From Tetraselmis striata (Eukaryota > Chlorophyta > Chlorodendrophyceae > Chlorodendrales > Chlorodendraceae): a stretch of 64,000 nt of DNA. Within the stretch, counting starts at the first letter, position 1. Each line of letters begins with the position of its first letter. This document shows, in pieces, positions 52,022 through 64,000 of this stretch. A program made the position numbers and the translations under genes. The stretch lies in assembly GCA_006384855.1 (NCBI GenBank), contig VCJN01001862.1, positions 185,001 through 249,000 of the forward strand, in the 5' to 3' direction. The notes under the pieces were generated by a model. The model did no database searches. It worked only from the letters and a program-made list of their open reading frames with translations, and was not told the DNA's origin.

Positions 52022-55000
52022 GGGGGAGTTGCCCGGGAGGAGGCTGGCCGGCGCACCGTAGGGGCTGGCCGCATTCTTGTCAAATTTGTAGGTGGGCGGG
52101 AAGGTGATGGCGCCCTCCTGGAGGCCCACAAAGGCGCGCCCGGCGGCCATCTCCCGCCGGCACTGGTCCGCCCCCATCAGCGTGCCCAGGTCGTCCTCCT
52201 TCACGCGCTCCACCACCTCGTCCCGCTCCATGTCCACGCGGTAGTTGAAGTCGCCCACCCAGATGACGGCGTCGCTGTCTTGGATGGTCTGCGGGAGCCG
52301 GCGGGCGGGGCGCATCAACGGCGACACCGAAAAGGCAACTATACACGACCTTCAGGACATCAGCGGGGTTCAACAGGGAGCAACTCCGGCAATTAGATAG
52401 ATACTATATGTGAAAAATATAGATATATATAGATATTGATAGACACATCTAAAAATAGATATAGATATATAGATGAAATGCAAAAACAACTGTCACACCC
52501 GCAGGGATCAGATCACGCGTTAGGGATGTTATTGTTGTGACCGAGTATATCATATACCATTTGGACTAGTATTCATACACAATTCACAGACCCGGACAGG
52601 GGATTCACTATTAAGAAGTATCTGCCATCCGACTGTGGCGACGCCATACAGCGCAGCCAGCGAGGATCTGGCAGAGACAGGTCAGGACGGCATGCCACCG
52701 CGCTCTTCATTTTCGCAGGAGAAACCAAGCCGCTGATCAAAGAAAGAAAGAAAGAACAAATATAAAATACAATCAATCAATATTCAAATACACGTTTATC
52801 ATGGTCGCGATTATGCCTTTTTTGTCGAACGTCGAGGGTCCATCCGACGAGGCTAAGGCTCCTGGGGGGGGGGAACCAACCCGCTCCTCTGAGCTGCGCA
52901 GGTCGGACGGGTCGAGCGCCGACTCCTCCTCCTTGTCCTTCTCCGGCGCCTCCGCCTCGCTCTCCGTCTTGTGCCCGCTGCGCAGCACCAGCGTCTGGCA
53001 GATCTGCGCGTAGTTGTCATTGCGCTTCTCGACGTCTTTCTGTAGGGGGAAGACGACCGGTCGGCACGTGCTCAGGTCTGCAGGTAGGTTGGTGGCCGGC
53101 TACCCCCGACCCACAACCACAGCCCAGCCTCAGCGAGTATCGCCTTGTCGACATACCCGGGTAGAAGTCGCTGCTGTCCCCGTCAGCGCTGTGGTGACCT
53201 GCCGTACGGGTACCTCGGCGACTGATGCGAAGGGCGGCACGAGAACTCGTACAATCTGTACGAGTAGCGATCGAGCCGCTCTGATCAAGTGGCCGCTCGA
53301 CAAGCTCAGCCCTCGTCCATCCCCACCTAGCCCTTGCTCCGAGCTTTCCCGATAAATGTCCCCGCTTGACAACATTGCAACCCGCTCGTTCTCGCAATCC
53401 GCCCGATTAATCAGGCCCGCCCGATATCGCTCTCGCAACCTGCCCGACTTGCCGACCCGATGGGCGTCGCGCACTTGCTGGCGCTTCACGGAGTTGCATC
53501 AACACTTGCAACACTAGGTATCGCCGCTGCCGCTCTCGGAGTCATCAAGCGTGAGGCGGGGATAGGGGGAACGGACGGGCGGGCGCACCTGGTGCGCGGC
53601 AAAGTGGCTGTTGACACACACAAGATAGTTCCGGAAGATGGAGAAGCCCACCGCCACCGCGCCCTTGTTGCCGCCGACACCCAGCACGCCGCAGCCCACG
53701 CTGTCCGTGCTGACCATGCCTGTGGCGTACGGGGCGGACCGCGGAGCGAAAAAGGGGGGGTTAGAGCGTAGTCCGGCGACACTTGTTTTAATGGCTGCCG
53801 ACTGAATTGAGAAAAGGAGGAGTGCACTATAGATAGTGCCAGTGGTAGTAAGTAAAGGAGGTATCTCGTGGTACGATTCCGCGCACTGTTCATGCTTACC
53901 GTTCCGTGAAATCTGCCCTGGTCTCGCCGGCTCTTTTGAACCGAAAGGCATGTGCAAAGCTGGATACTCGTACCGGTAGGATGAATGCAGCACTACATGT
54001 ATATATATATAGAATATATATATAGAATATATATATATATATATAGATATAGATATATATATATATTCTACGGGCACTTTCGCCTGTGGCGCCAAAACGC
54101 GCCGCCGCCGCTCACCGACGTAATCAAACAGCTCCTTGCGCACAAACACCAGCACCAGCATGCCGGACAGCTGGCGCAGCGCGACGGGGCACCACGCCGA
54201 CAGCCCCTCCGACTCCAGCGACGCCAGTGCCTGCAAGCATTGTAAACGCCGGGAACGCAGCGGTAATGAGGTCAGCACCACTATCAATATTTGATTGAGG
54301 ATTATGATTGATGATCATTTTGCCGAGCTCACTGATAAAGGAAGAAAAGTATTGACTGGGCTTCAGATGTTGTCAGATGCGAGCGAGTGAAAGAGAGCAT
54401 ATGACGGTATGCTTAATACATGTAACTCTTGCCCTGAACTAACTAAATAATACGACGCTGCTAGCAGATGCTGTGCGTGCCGTGTACACATTTCGGTATG
54501 AGCACAGCGTAGCCTCCAGTTCCAAGGGGTCATGAAATGATATATGGTGCCGCGACCTGTGGTTCAGATGTCATCGCTTTCATAGTCTCTTTGGGCTATT
54601 TATAATATTCAATTTTCGGATATTTACTTTTTCGGAATCCACATTGCTGTTCGGGAGAAAGTCAATGCGACTCAAACGCAACAAAGAGACGAGGTGACAC
54701 TTTCATCCGCGCTCACAATGCGCATCTGCCTGCACCCATTGGCAGGCAGCATTGCGGTAGACGGCCGGGGCGCACCTGCAGGAGCGACTTTTTCCACCAC
54801 GCGGCATTGGTGTTGCCCTTCTCGTTCAGCGACAGCTTGTCCATGAACGCCGCCTGCGGCCGCGCGCATGCCGTGCGTGAGCAGCCCAATCCGCGGCCCA
54901 GCTGGCGCTATGTATGCAACCAGAGCACCATCTCGCCGGTGAGGAGGCGCGGCCGCTGGGAGGCATCTCGCTACCTGCACTCTCCCGACTAGTATTACCC

Positions 55001-58000
55001 CAAAGGCCCCAACCCCTAACTAATAAAATACCAACAGCGCTGCCGCACAGGCATGAGCATACCAAACCATTTAATTGGGTTCACGGATCCGAAAAACAGT
55101 GAATTGTTCTGCAGCATCGAGTCGGAATATCCATGTGTCATTTTTATTGTATTATCATGCATTTCACGATGACTCTCTTGTCGCGGGAGAGGGGGGGGGG
55201 GGTCAAAAACGACAATATATTGCGAACCAACAGTGTGGTTACGGTGCCATTTATTCACGTCTCACGCGATCTCAACGTTGAGGAAAGTGTAGTACATATG
55301 GTGAAGCTTTGAGCATTACATTATTCAGGCTTTTCTGTCTCGGAGCTCCACATTATTGGAGGTAAAACGTTTCAGCGGTAGGTGCGGCCGACTGCGCAGC
55401 CCCTTCCTTCCTTCCTTCCTTTATGGGGTGCGAAGAAACTTACCGGGACAAAGGCGTCCATCTTTCCCAGCCACAATTCACCAATACCGGAACTGGTACA
55501 ATCTTACGACGGTGCGATTTTAGACGACCCAAAACGTTTCAAGTCCACATTTTCTTACTGCCCCGTCGGCCCCCGTACCATTTGACTGGCGTTTGATAAG
55601 TCTAAACCACAACATGGCATTCATGTGCAGTGGTGGTGGTGGTGGTGGTGGTGTGTGGGGAGGGAGGGGGTAAGGCAAATTGCCACACCTGCGCCACGCT
55701 CCCCGAGCCCATCTCGATCTCCTGCAGCCCCACCATCACCATGTCCGCCCGCTTGGCGCGGTTCCCCAGCCACGTGTTGAGGCTCGCCTGGCTGGGCTGC
55801 TTCTCGTTCACGTTCCAGGTGCCCGCCAGGATGGTCAGCGTGCGGCGCTGGATGAGGCGCTGCAGCCGGACGTGCCAGCCGGAACTGCGCCAGGCCCCGC
55901 AGCAGTGAGAGAGCACTCAGTCGGGGAGGATGATGGGGGGGGGGGGGGGGGGGGGCTACACCCAGCCAGCAATACCTTTAAATGTACCTATTACATGTGT
56001 GTATCTATGTATATGTGTATATTATGTGCCGACACCTTTAACAAGAACCCTTAAGACTCCAAACTGGGCTTGCAGGCAACCGAAAAGGACATTCGCTGCA
56101 GTGCAGCCATAGTTTCCTCGACATTTGACCTCTGGCAGACAGTATCCCTACTACCGCACGGGGACTTGAATGCATAGTTGTATATATGCATATACATAGC
56201 GCCCCCCTCAATAGGGCCAGGCAGCGAGCTGTTCCATGTATCACTGGTTCTAAACATGAACCACTTGTTCCGAAACCGATGTAGGCGCCGACCCGCCCGC
56301 TCAGGAAGTATACCAAATACATTCACCACTCATCATACGCAGCGCTTTCGAGTTGTAGCCCCCCTCCCTCCCCCAGACCCAAGTTCATAAGCAATTAAGC
56401 AAGATTAAAGACACACACACCCACACCCACACAAACACACACATCTTCCGCGGCGACTGCGTCTCGGCGCCATGCTATCAAATGCCGATGGATGCCGTGT
56501 CTCTGAGCGCTGACAAACGCGCCCTACCGAGCAGCTCGGCGCTGCTGTTTGTACTCCATGGGGGTGCACTCTTTCGGGGTGACCCCAGGGTGGCGCGGGT
56601 TGTTGCTTGGGGGCAGAGAGGTTCCGCCCCGCAAACAATGGATCCCTTGGGCCGAGTGAGGGCGGGTGTCAGGTTTGGTCGCCTGCCCGCCCCATGTAGA
56701 CGCCCGTGGCACTGGGGTGAAAGGCGCTTGGCATCATGGGGGCGGGCGCCGCACCTCCACGCGATGGGTCCGCCGTCCGGCACGGCTGCGGACCAGCCGA
56801 TGATGGTGCCGTTAATGCCCATCGAGAAGACACGCGTGCCGGCAGCCACCAGCGACACGATCGGCCCGCGGTGCGCGCTCCAGGCCGCGCGGCGCTGCCC
56901 CCTAATGTTGTACACGATGATGGAGCCATCCATCAGCCCTGCGACACAGCGGTCGGTCAGCAGCTGTAGGCCTATGTGCACATATATGTATATATAATAC
57001 ATATACATACATGTATATGTGTATATGTGCATAGATACATTTAGGCTTCTGTATATACATTTATATAAATATGTATATATGTGTGTAAAACCCAATATCA
57101 TCTTACACTAAGGGTTCTTAGCGCACCGATAAGAACCCTATGTTTAAGCCTCAAATTGGGCTTGCATGCAATCCACAATAACATTCGCCATACTTCCGAT
57201 ATAGTTTCATATACATTTGACCTCTGGCAGGCAGGGCAGGTTCTCGTTCGCAGTGCTCTTACAACCGTGTCGGCATCCGCACAGAAATGTCTACAGAAAT
57301 GCCTCTGTGTGTCCGCACACATACATGCATTACGAAAGCGCGTTGAGTGTGTGTGTCCGTGGTGTCGGATTGGAGAGTCAAGCGCCGCGTAGGGTAGAGT
57401 AGAGGAAAACATAGAAAGGGACGAGCGTCAAGCACATGGGGCGGGGTCAGAGAAACGGTGGGGAGAGATGGCGGATTTGAGGGAGCAGCACCTGCCCAGA
57501 TGTCCATGCCGACCGCCGCAATGGAGCGCACCCCCACCTTGACCTCCTCCTCCCACAGCAGTCGCCCATTGGGAGCGTAGCGCTCGATCAGGCCCGGGCG
57601 GTAGCCAAGCCAAAAGCTGCCGTCCGCCTTGCATGGCGCCATGCAGCTGAGGGCGCGCCCAGGGAGGCCGGCCCCATCCTACACAGAAGACCACACATGG
57701 CCCTACATGCTCAGAGCCGAGGCCAAACAGGAATGGCATGGCATGAGACGACACAGCACTTCGGGACGGCACGAAGTTTGTATAACACAGCAGGGTACAT
57801 TTGACCGCATAGTACAGGACAGGACAGGGCACGTCATGATACGGCGCAATGCAAGATGGCATGGCATGCCACTTTGACACGGCACGGCAAGCGATGGTAG
57901 GACATGACAAGGGAGGACGGACACGAGTAGACACGAGACGACAGTGGACATGACGCCATGGTGGCTGTGATACGCCAAGACGCCACGCCAGGCGGTATGT

Positions 58001-61000
58001 CATGATACGGCTCGGAGTTGCATGATGTAGCATGGCAACACAGCACACCATAACATGACACACCACTTGAAATGACAAGGCACACCATGGTACACCATAG
58101 CAGGACAACGACATGACACGGCGCAACCAGGCATAACATTGGATTTTAGAAATGATGCGACAGGAAGAAGCGCAAGATGGCATGGCATAGCCAGGGCAGG
58201 GCAGGGCAGGGCCTCATCCCCGCCCCCCCCCCCCCCCCCCCTCCCCCCGCCGCCTCCCGTCTCCGCCGCCTCGCTGTGGCCTTGCCCACCTTGGCCATGT
58301 TGAAGATGGCCGGCTGCCAGGTGGCGGTAAGGGCCATCCAACTGCCGGAGACAGCTTCCGCGGCGGCGGCCACGGTGGGTTCCTCCAAGCCCGGCGGGCT
58401 CACGCGCTCTGGGGTGGTGGACCGCCCGTTCTTCAGCGTCTTGCCCAGCTTGGCCAGCCCCTTCTTCGCGTGCTCCGTGCCCTTGACAAACGTCTTGACG
58501 CCGCCCACCGCGACCGCCTCCGCCACGTTCCGCACCGTCCCGATGCCCCGATCCATCGCCAGAAAGTCCAGCGCCTCGTCGGCGCTCTGACACCGCTGGA
58601 TGCCCCCCGTCTGCGCCCACACGCGCGCGCAAGGGGATCAGACGCCCACATCACACACCCAACAAGGGCATGCGGGTCATGCGGCCAGCCGGGCATCGAG
58701 TGTGCGCATGGAGCCAGCAGCGCCCAGCCGCCCCCAGGAGAAGGCCTAGCACGCAGCCCTTCCAGGCGGCGGCGTGATGGATGCATGATAGGTTCGTCAC
58801 ACTGTTGGCTGTTGCATATGGGCATCGACTGGCGAATCATGCCACGCGTCTGGCAGCCCAGAAAGGCGCGGCACAGCCAAGACCGGCCCGCACTGCCCAT
58901 GATTGCCACACCACATAGACGCAGACACACACATTGACGTGCTGACGCATAGACAGACACATGTGCTCCCAGCCCATACATGCAGCACCAAGGCCCGGCC
59001 CTCGGGCGCACCTCAATCCAGCCATCCTTGTCCATCGGGAGCCCCTGCCGGTCAAAGAGGGGGGGGGGGGGGGGGGGGGGGGGTCAAAAGGGGGTTGGTG
59101 AGGGGTTAAGGGGGGCTAGATATCGGAGGCACTCTCCATGCATGGCAAAGGCGAAGGCGACATGAGAGGGAAGTAGGTGGACGGGTGGTGTTGGGGGGGG
59201 GGGGGGGGGGCTCGCCTCCTTGACGTTGAGGTTGTTCACGCCGCCTGAGTGCATGCCGCTCATGTTGCTGACGTTCCCCAGGGTGGCCAGGAACTTCCCG
59301 GAGGAGGCCTCCCAGATGTGCGCCTGGTAGCGGCACACCACACCATGCTCAGCTGCCCATCCCGGGGCTGCGGCGCCTGGCGAGGGGGGTAGCGAGGGGG
59401 TAGGAGCAGCGGGGCCCCGGTGGGGCCATCTACCTTGACGAGGCCAATGCTCCAGACGACCTGGCCCGTGCTGGACAGCGCCATGCGGTGCAGCTGGTCC
59501 ATGTGCGCGCGCTGGCTTGCCACCCGCCGCAGCTCCCGGGACAGCCGGCCGTCCGGCAGCTCGCCCGGCTTGGCGCGCGACCACACGCGGATGGTGCCCA
59601 TGCGGGAGCCGCTCCAGAGGTCGCCGCGGAAGGTGGTGGCCAGCGCGATGACGCCGCGGCTGCGGTGGCCCTGCAAAATGTCGAGGCCAGTCCCTGCGTG
59701 CTCAGTGCCCCTTCACTCCCACCAGCGCCGGTCCATCACTGCTTCCTCTGCCCCCTTGCCGTGCCCCCACTCATGCCGCCCCCACCCTCCCCCCCCTATC
59801 TCCTTCCCTATCTCCCTCCCTGTCCCCCCCCCCCCCCCCCCTCCTTGCCGTGCGCTCCATCTCCTTGCTTGCGTCGCCAGCCTGGGGCGTTCGCACCTTC
59901 CAGGAGTGCATCCTCTGCATGCAGGCACTGCCCGAGGGGCCGAGGCGCCAGCAGGCAATGCAGCCATCCTGCAGCGGCAGCCACGGGGCAGACTAGCCAC
60001 TGATAAAGAGTGCAGGCAAGGACGGGGAGGGGGGGGGGGGGGGGGGGGGATGGAACACGGAGCGAATGCCAACAGACCCCCTCCTCCCCGGATGCCACCA
60101 CCCACCTTGTGCCCGGTCCAGACGACCTGGCTGATCTCGTCCACGTGGATGCAGCACACCTGTGAGGACGGTGGATGGGCATGAGTGTCCGGGGAGGAGT
60201 TCAAGGGGGAGAGGCGGTTGCAGAGGCCGGAGCCAGGGTGGTCCCCCCTTCCTCATATCCTGGACACCGCCTGGGCGCGCACCTCATCGAGCGAGGTGTC
60301 GTGCACGTCCGAGGCGGGCGCCATGTCCGCGTCCTCGCCTGCCGGCACAGCGTCCTGCGCCCCCTCCGGCGCGCGGATGTTCCCCTCCGCGCGGCCCCAC
60401 TGGAACAGGCGCGCCGCGCCCGTGCCGCGCACCCCCACGAGCAGCCCCCCCGACGCAGCCGCCATCGCCGACGTCCGCCCCGCCTGCTTGGGCGTCAGGG
60501 GCACCAGCCGCACCTCCAGCGACAGCAGGTTGCGTGACAGCTCCGCGTTGGGCGTGACCGGCATCGGCGTGCCGCTTGCAGCTTCCGCCGCGGCCGGCAG
60601 GCTGACCACCGACAGCGGCGAGGGCGCCCGCGGCCGGCTGGGGCGCTGGGCAGGGGGCACCGCTGCGGGCGCAGGCGGCGCCCCGCGCCCTGAGCCCGAG
60701 TCCGCCATCTGCAGCGCGGGCGCCGGGAGCTTGGGGCCCCAGTGGCGATGGCCTGGTGGCCAGCGCCGCCGTGTCCGGCGTCAGCGGCTGTCCGCTCTGC
60801 ACAGCGGCCGGCATTTGACAGCCAGCAACGGCGTTGTCAGAGCCCGCACGGCATGCGCCCCAGGCGTTATGCACCAGCATGGAACCCCCCGCCCTGAAGC
60901 CCAAACCCAACCGCCCCACCAGCGCCTGCCCCTGCCGCACCTGCGCTAGAGCCACGAGGCGCAGCGCAACGGAGAACATGCTGCGGTCCAGACCGCCGGG

Positions 61001-61171
61001 CTTGTTGTCGGTGGCGAAGGCCCAGATCTGCCCGCGCGGCGAGTCAAGCAGAGGGAGAGAGGGGAGAGGGGGGTGGGGGTAAGCGAGAGGGTGCAGACAG
61101 GCAGGCCGTGGATATGCGAGAGTTGAGCTCATTGGTGATGGTGGTTGTGGCGGTGTGTGTGTTTGTATACA

Positions 61172-61215
<44 letters not shown>

Positions 61216-62941
61216 TGTGTGTGTCTGTGTCTGTGTGTGTGTCTGTGTGTGTGTCTGTGTGTCTGTGTCTGTGTGCAGACAGGCAGGCCGTGGATATGCG
61301 AGAGTTGAGCTCATTGGTGATGGTGGTTGTGGCGGTGTGTGTGTTTGTATACATGTGTGTGTGTGTGTGTGTGTCTGTGTCTGTGTGTGTCTGTGTGTGT
61401 GTCTGTGTGTGTCTGTGTTTTTGCGAGAAGGGGGGGAGGGGGGCACCAGGGATAGCTCCTTCTTGGACAGCCCCGTCATCTGGAAGAAGGCCACAGCCTC
61501 GGAACCCGCCAGTCTACAAGGGGGGGGGGGGGGGGGGGGGGGTTAGAGCATGTGGAGCAGGATGGCGGCGCGCCTGCGGAGGGTGTGGGTGTTGGGGACG
61601 CTTCACTCACTTGCCGTCGCCATCAGTATCGGCGGCGCGGAACCAGCTGTCCACCACGCTCTGCGACAGGCCGTCCACCTCGGGGATGCTCTGGCCGCGC
61701 AGCGCCATCGGCGACGCCGTCGGCTCCGGGCTCAGCATGCCGGTGGGCGTGCTCAGCGGGCTGGGCGTGATGTTGCCCGTCAGCGAGGAGCCTACGCTTG
61801 TGCGGCTGGTCGACACATACAGCGCCTGGGCAGGGTGGGGGTGGCGGGGCGGAGGGGGTTGGAGGAGGAGGATGCTCAGCACCGTGCTTAAGGCAGTGGG
61901 CAGGCGTGCAGACAGGGGTGCGGGGAGTGGGGGCGGACCTCCAGCCCATTGGCCAGGTCGTGGTTGACGGAGGGTGGACCGGAAAGCACTGAGCGATACT
62001 GTGCCAGGTCCACCAGGTCCAGCTCTGCCAAGCCAGAGTACGAGCCCGGCGCAGACTTGGCCGTCAGTGGCTGCGGCGAGTGGGAGGCCGACAGGTCGGG
62101 CGCCAGCCTCAGGCTCCCGCTGCCCGAGCTCGACAGGCTGCTCGTCCCTGGGATGTCAAGCCTCCCCTGCTCCAGGCAGCAGTCGGGACGGGCTGACTGA
62201 GACACCACGCCCCCCCTTGCTGTCGTCGAAATGCCACAGCTACATCAACATTGTCCACGGCAGTGCCTTCCACGTGCATCGCCGTCAACATGCAGACTGC
62301 CATCCAGGCCACCATGAGCATGTTGCCCGCGACAACCCCCCCCCCCCCCCCCCGGGGGTGGGCGTGCATGCAGATGCTGCCTATATTCCAGCACACCGCC
62401 CCCCTCTCCACCGCCCCCTCCTCTACTACCCTGCCCACCCCTACACCCATAAGTCGTCTTGACATAGCTGGATTGCCGAGAAGCAGTCCCCGATGCAGCC
62501 CAAGGTAGCACCTGACCCTAACCGGAGGGGAAAACAAGGGCGGGAGGGGGGGACACACACCAGGCCAGCGGATCCCCCCGGCGGAGGTGGCGGAGGTCGG
62601 CGGGGCAGGTTGCTGCCGCTTTTACTCAGTGGCTGCTGGCCACCCATAGCGCTCGGCGGCGGCGGGGGTGGCCTGGCGGGCAGGCCGGGACTGCTGCTGG
62701 CGCCTGGGGGCGGCGGCGGCGAGCGCGCGGGCCAGGGCCCCGCGAGCTGGCCGGGGGAGCCGTACGCGGCAGCGGGCGACAGCGGCTGCTCGCCCGCCAG
62801 TGGAGCCAAGCCTCTCGGCGAGGCCTCCGTCGACTGCCGGGCGGCTTGTTGCCGCATGCTCATGCCCGCCGCACCCGGCGGCGGCAGCGGCGCCCCTGAG
62901 AACAGACCCTCGAAGGGGTCCCGAGGTTGCTGCTGGCTCAT
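50209..62941 (-). CDS. EH-domain / WD40-like / inositol polyphosphate 5-phosphatase fusion, at least 24 exons
   Basis: Predicted to remove the 5-phosphate from phosphoinositides. Exons (5' to 3'): 62561-62941, 61939-62196, 61611-61825, 61447-61513, 60941-61027, 60283-60708, 60106-60159, 59897-59968, 59434-59670, 59216-59323, 59012-59044, 58290-58610, 57492-57678, 56755-56938, 55689-55884, 54776-54853, 54116-54230, 53589-53719, 52881-53039, 52057-52288, 51843-51915, 51159-51285, 50881-51060, 50209-50373. All join in phase, about 1,362 codons. Order: Pro-rich N-terminus with DPF (residues 7-9); EH domain about 265-336 (ADTDGDGKLAGSEAVAFFQ, IWAFATDNKPGGLD); WD40-like region 337-880 (DEISQVVWTGHKDGCIACW); catalytic domain 890-1245 (LAGTWNVNEKQ, GVGGNKGAVAVGF, WVGDFNYRV, VPSWTDRIF, DSDHKPV); C-terminal domain. 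The WD40 plus phosphatase part resembles plant 5PTase12-14/FRA3. Stop not placed. Confidence 0.88.
52396..52475. repeat. AT-rich simple repeat (intron 19)
   Basis: Repeated ATAGATATAGATAT words inside the intron between exons 19 and 20 of the 5-phosphatase gene. Confidence 0.75.
53998..54068. repeat. TA microsatellite (intron 17)
   Basis: About 70 bp of (TA)n broken by AGA and GAA, between exons 17 and 18. Confidence 0.85.
56975..57090. repeat. TATATG/TACATA simple repeat (intron 13)
   Basis: ATATATGTATATA and CATATACATACATG words alternate for about 115 bp between exons 13 and 14. Confidence 0.7.
57700..58140. repeat. Degenerate GGCATGGCAT / GACACGACA repeats (intron 12)
   Basis: About 440 bp built from loose pentamers such as GGCAT, GACAC and GACAG. 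Longer words recur, e.g. GTCATGATACGGC (57835 and 57999) and GCAAGATGGCATGGCAT (57850 and 58170). It is a decayed minisatellite, open in several frames but not coding. Confidence 0.6.
61091..61422. repeat. 182-bp minisatellite with (TG)n, two units (intron 4)
   Basis: The block GTGCAGACAGGCAGGCCGTG starts at 61091 and again at 61273. Each is followed by the same ~60 bp and then by (TG)n with TCTG interruptions. The repeat lies between exons 4 and 5, which carry the EH domain. Confidence 0.9.
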
Positions 62942-63211
62942 CCCGCCCGCTACTCCGTTGGCCCGCTCCCCGCTTTCCTGCGACTCTCGATCGCGCCAAA
63001 GATTCCAAGCAGCCGCGCCAGGCGATATAAGGGACTGTGAAGCTCCCGGATTTTTCTGTCGCGGAGAGCAGCCACGCAGGCCTCCGGCTAGCAGCGGCAG
63101 CAAGGGCCGAGGTACAAGTGCGGCCGAGCGCGCGGTGGCGATGTGCCGGTGACGATGCCCCGCCTCGGCTGCCGCAAGATGTTCGTTCGTTCTGTTGCTG
63201 CCAAGATTCAA

Positions 63212-64000
63212 ACGTCACTTGACCATACCGGTAGTCGCTAATCCTTACCGGTAGCGCTACAGGGCCAGTAATCAGGGCCAGGAGTGACTGCGGAATGCGG
63301 GCCGCTTTAAGCTTTCTATTTCGATCTTCCGGTATAGTACTGCTTTTAGCCGTGGATTTCTTACTGACCTTTTGTAATTCACACCAGTAGTCGCTAGTCC
63401 AGAGGCACCCATAACCTTGGTTAAAATCTGAAAAACCGAAGATTAACCTTGGTTTTTTGGTTAACCTTGGATAACCTTGGGTACAACCAAAACCAAGCCG
63501 CCCCGGCCCCCGGGGCCCTGGCAGAACCGCGTAAAGTCGGCTAGTCCCTACAGGTAGTCGCTACCTGTATCCCCATACCCTGCATGAGATATAAGGATTT
63601 CATCAGCGGAGAATTCCGCGTACCCAGGCCAGTGGAGCATCAGGAGCGCGATAATAATTATTTATTATTATGCACTGAGCGTAGGGGTTTGGTTACACTG
63701 GTTACCTCTTGTTATTACTAACAAGGAGTCTATGACTACTAAGGAAGCAGCCGTCACGCCCGGGGCTCTTGCAGCCCCTGAGCCCCCGCCCGAGGAGTTT
63801 TGGGGCCATCTTAGGGCACTAGGGCCCAAAACATGATGTAAGCAAGGGCTCCACAAGTGTTAGCTGACAAGTTTGGGGCCGGTGTCTCGAGCATGCACTG
63901 CGCTCTCTCCTGAGTTTGAGCGGGGCCAGCGTGACACCAGATTGACGCGATCCGCAATAATCTGGTGAACATCAGCACGGCACACCGGCCCCCAACCAGA
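63212..64000. other. Repeat-derived right end of the window
   Basis: Upstream of the 5-phosphatase gene. TACCGGTA and AGTCGCTA words occur at 63225-63260, 63388 and 63535-63560. The RT-tail-like motif TTTTGTAATTCACACC is near 63373. The word TAACCTTGG recurs at 63412-63475. No gene is supported to the end. Confidence 0.5.

Noticed and set aside
60284-61354. 356-codon minus-strand ORF rich in Thr-His repeats
   Set aside because: It reads through the (TG)n minisatellite and across several introns in the wrong frame; only the segment around 60941-61027 is a real exon.
61108-61967. Long plus-strand ORFs rich in Cys and Val
   Set aside because: They are translations of (TG)n repeat opposite the 5-phosphatase gene.

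Overview
The window is nuclear DNA of a eukaryote with GC-rich, intron-dense genes. A green alga (Chlorophyta) is the best guess. The reasons are a plant-type inositol 5-phosphatase with a WD40-like front half, a type II peroxiredoxin, tyrosine-recombinase transposons of a kind common in algae, and short patches resembling TTTTAGGG telomere repeat. The species cannot be named from sequence alone. Most introns are GT-AG, a few look GC-AG, and an unusual number hold runs of 12-50 C or G.

Layout. 1-700: weak partial gene on the minus strand. 1529-2941 (+): DUF2064/TIGR04282-type glycosyltransferase. 3157-4316 (-): type II peroxiredoxin with one out-of-frame base. 6287-6868 (-): unknown coiled-coil ORF. 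8366-13014: a retroelement with an uninterrupted 1,491-codon reverse transcriptase ORF on the minus strand, followed at its 3' end by two copies of a ~147-bp unit. 13295-16726 (element A, minus), 26491-29397 (element B, plus) and 29413-32644 (element C, minus): three tyrosine-recombinase elements. A and C are bounded by long direct repeats, and none has room for a reverse transcriptase. C sits where B breaks off. 16.7-23.9 kb is gene-poor with decayed ORFs. 23900-24648 (-): NUDIX hydrolase. 24930-25867: a deleted pogo/Tigger-like DNA transposon. 32905-33165: a tRNA-like SINE, with tail copies elsewhere.

The right half is host genes. 34344-42161 (+) is a complete 22-exon DEAH-box splicing helicase (Prp2/DHX16). 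43285-44511 (-) is a small protein made of two related repeats. 45722-46694 (+) is the 3' part of an unrecognised gene. 50209-62941 (-) is a gene of at least 24 exons. By in-phase splicing it encodes a Pro-rich N-terminus with a DPF motif, an EH domain, a WD40-like region, an inositol polyphosphate 5-phosphatase domain and a C-terminal domain. If it is one gene, it joins an endocytic adaptor module to a phosphoinositide phosphatase.

The two strongest leads are this EH/WD40/5-phosphatase fusion and the recombinase elements, which have long direct repeats and a gag-like ORF but no reverse transcriptase. Exon coordinates were read by eye from splice sites and reading phase, and no searches were run.
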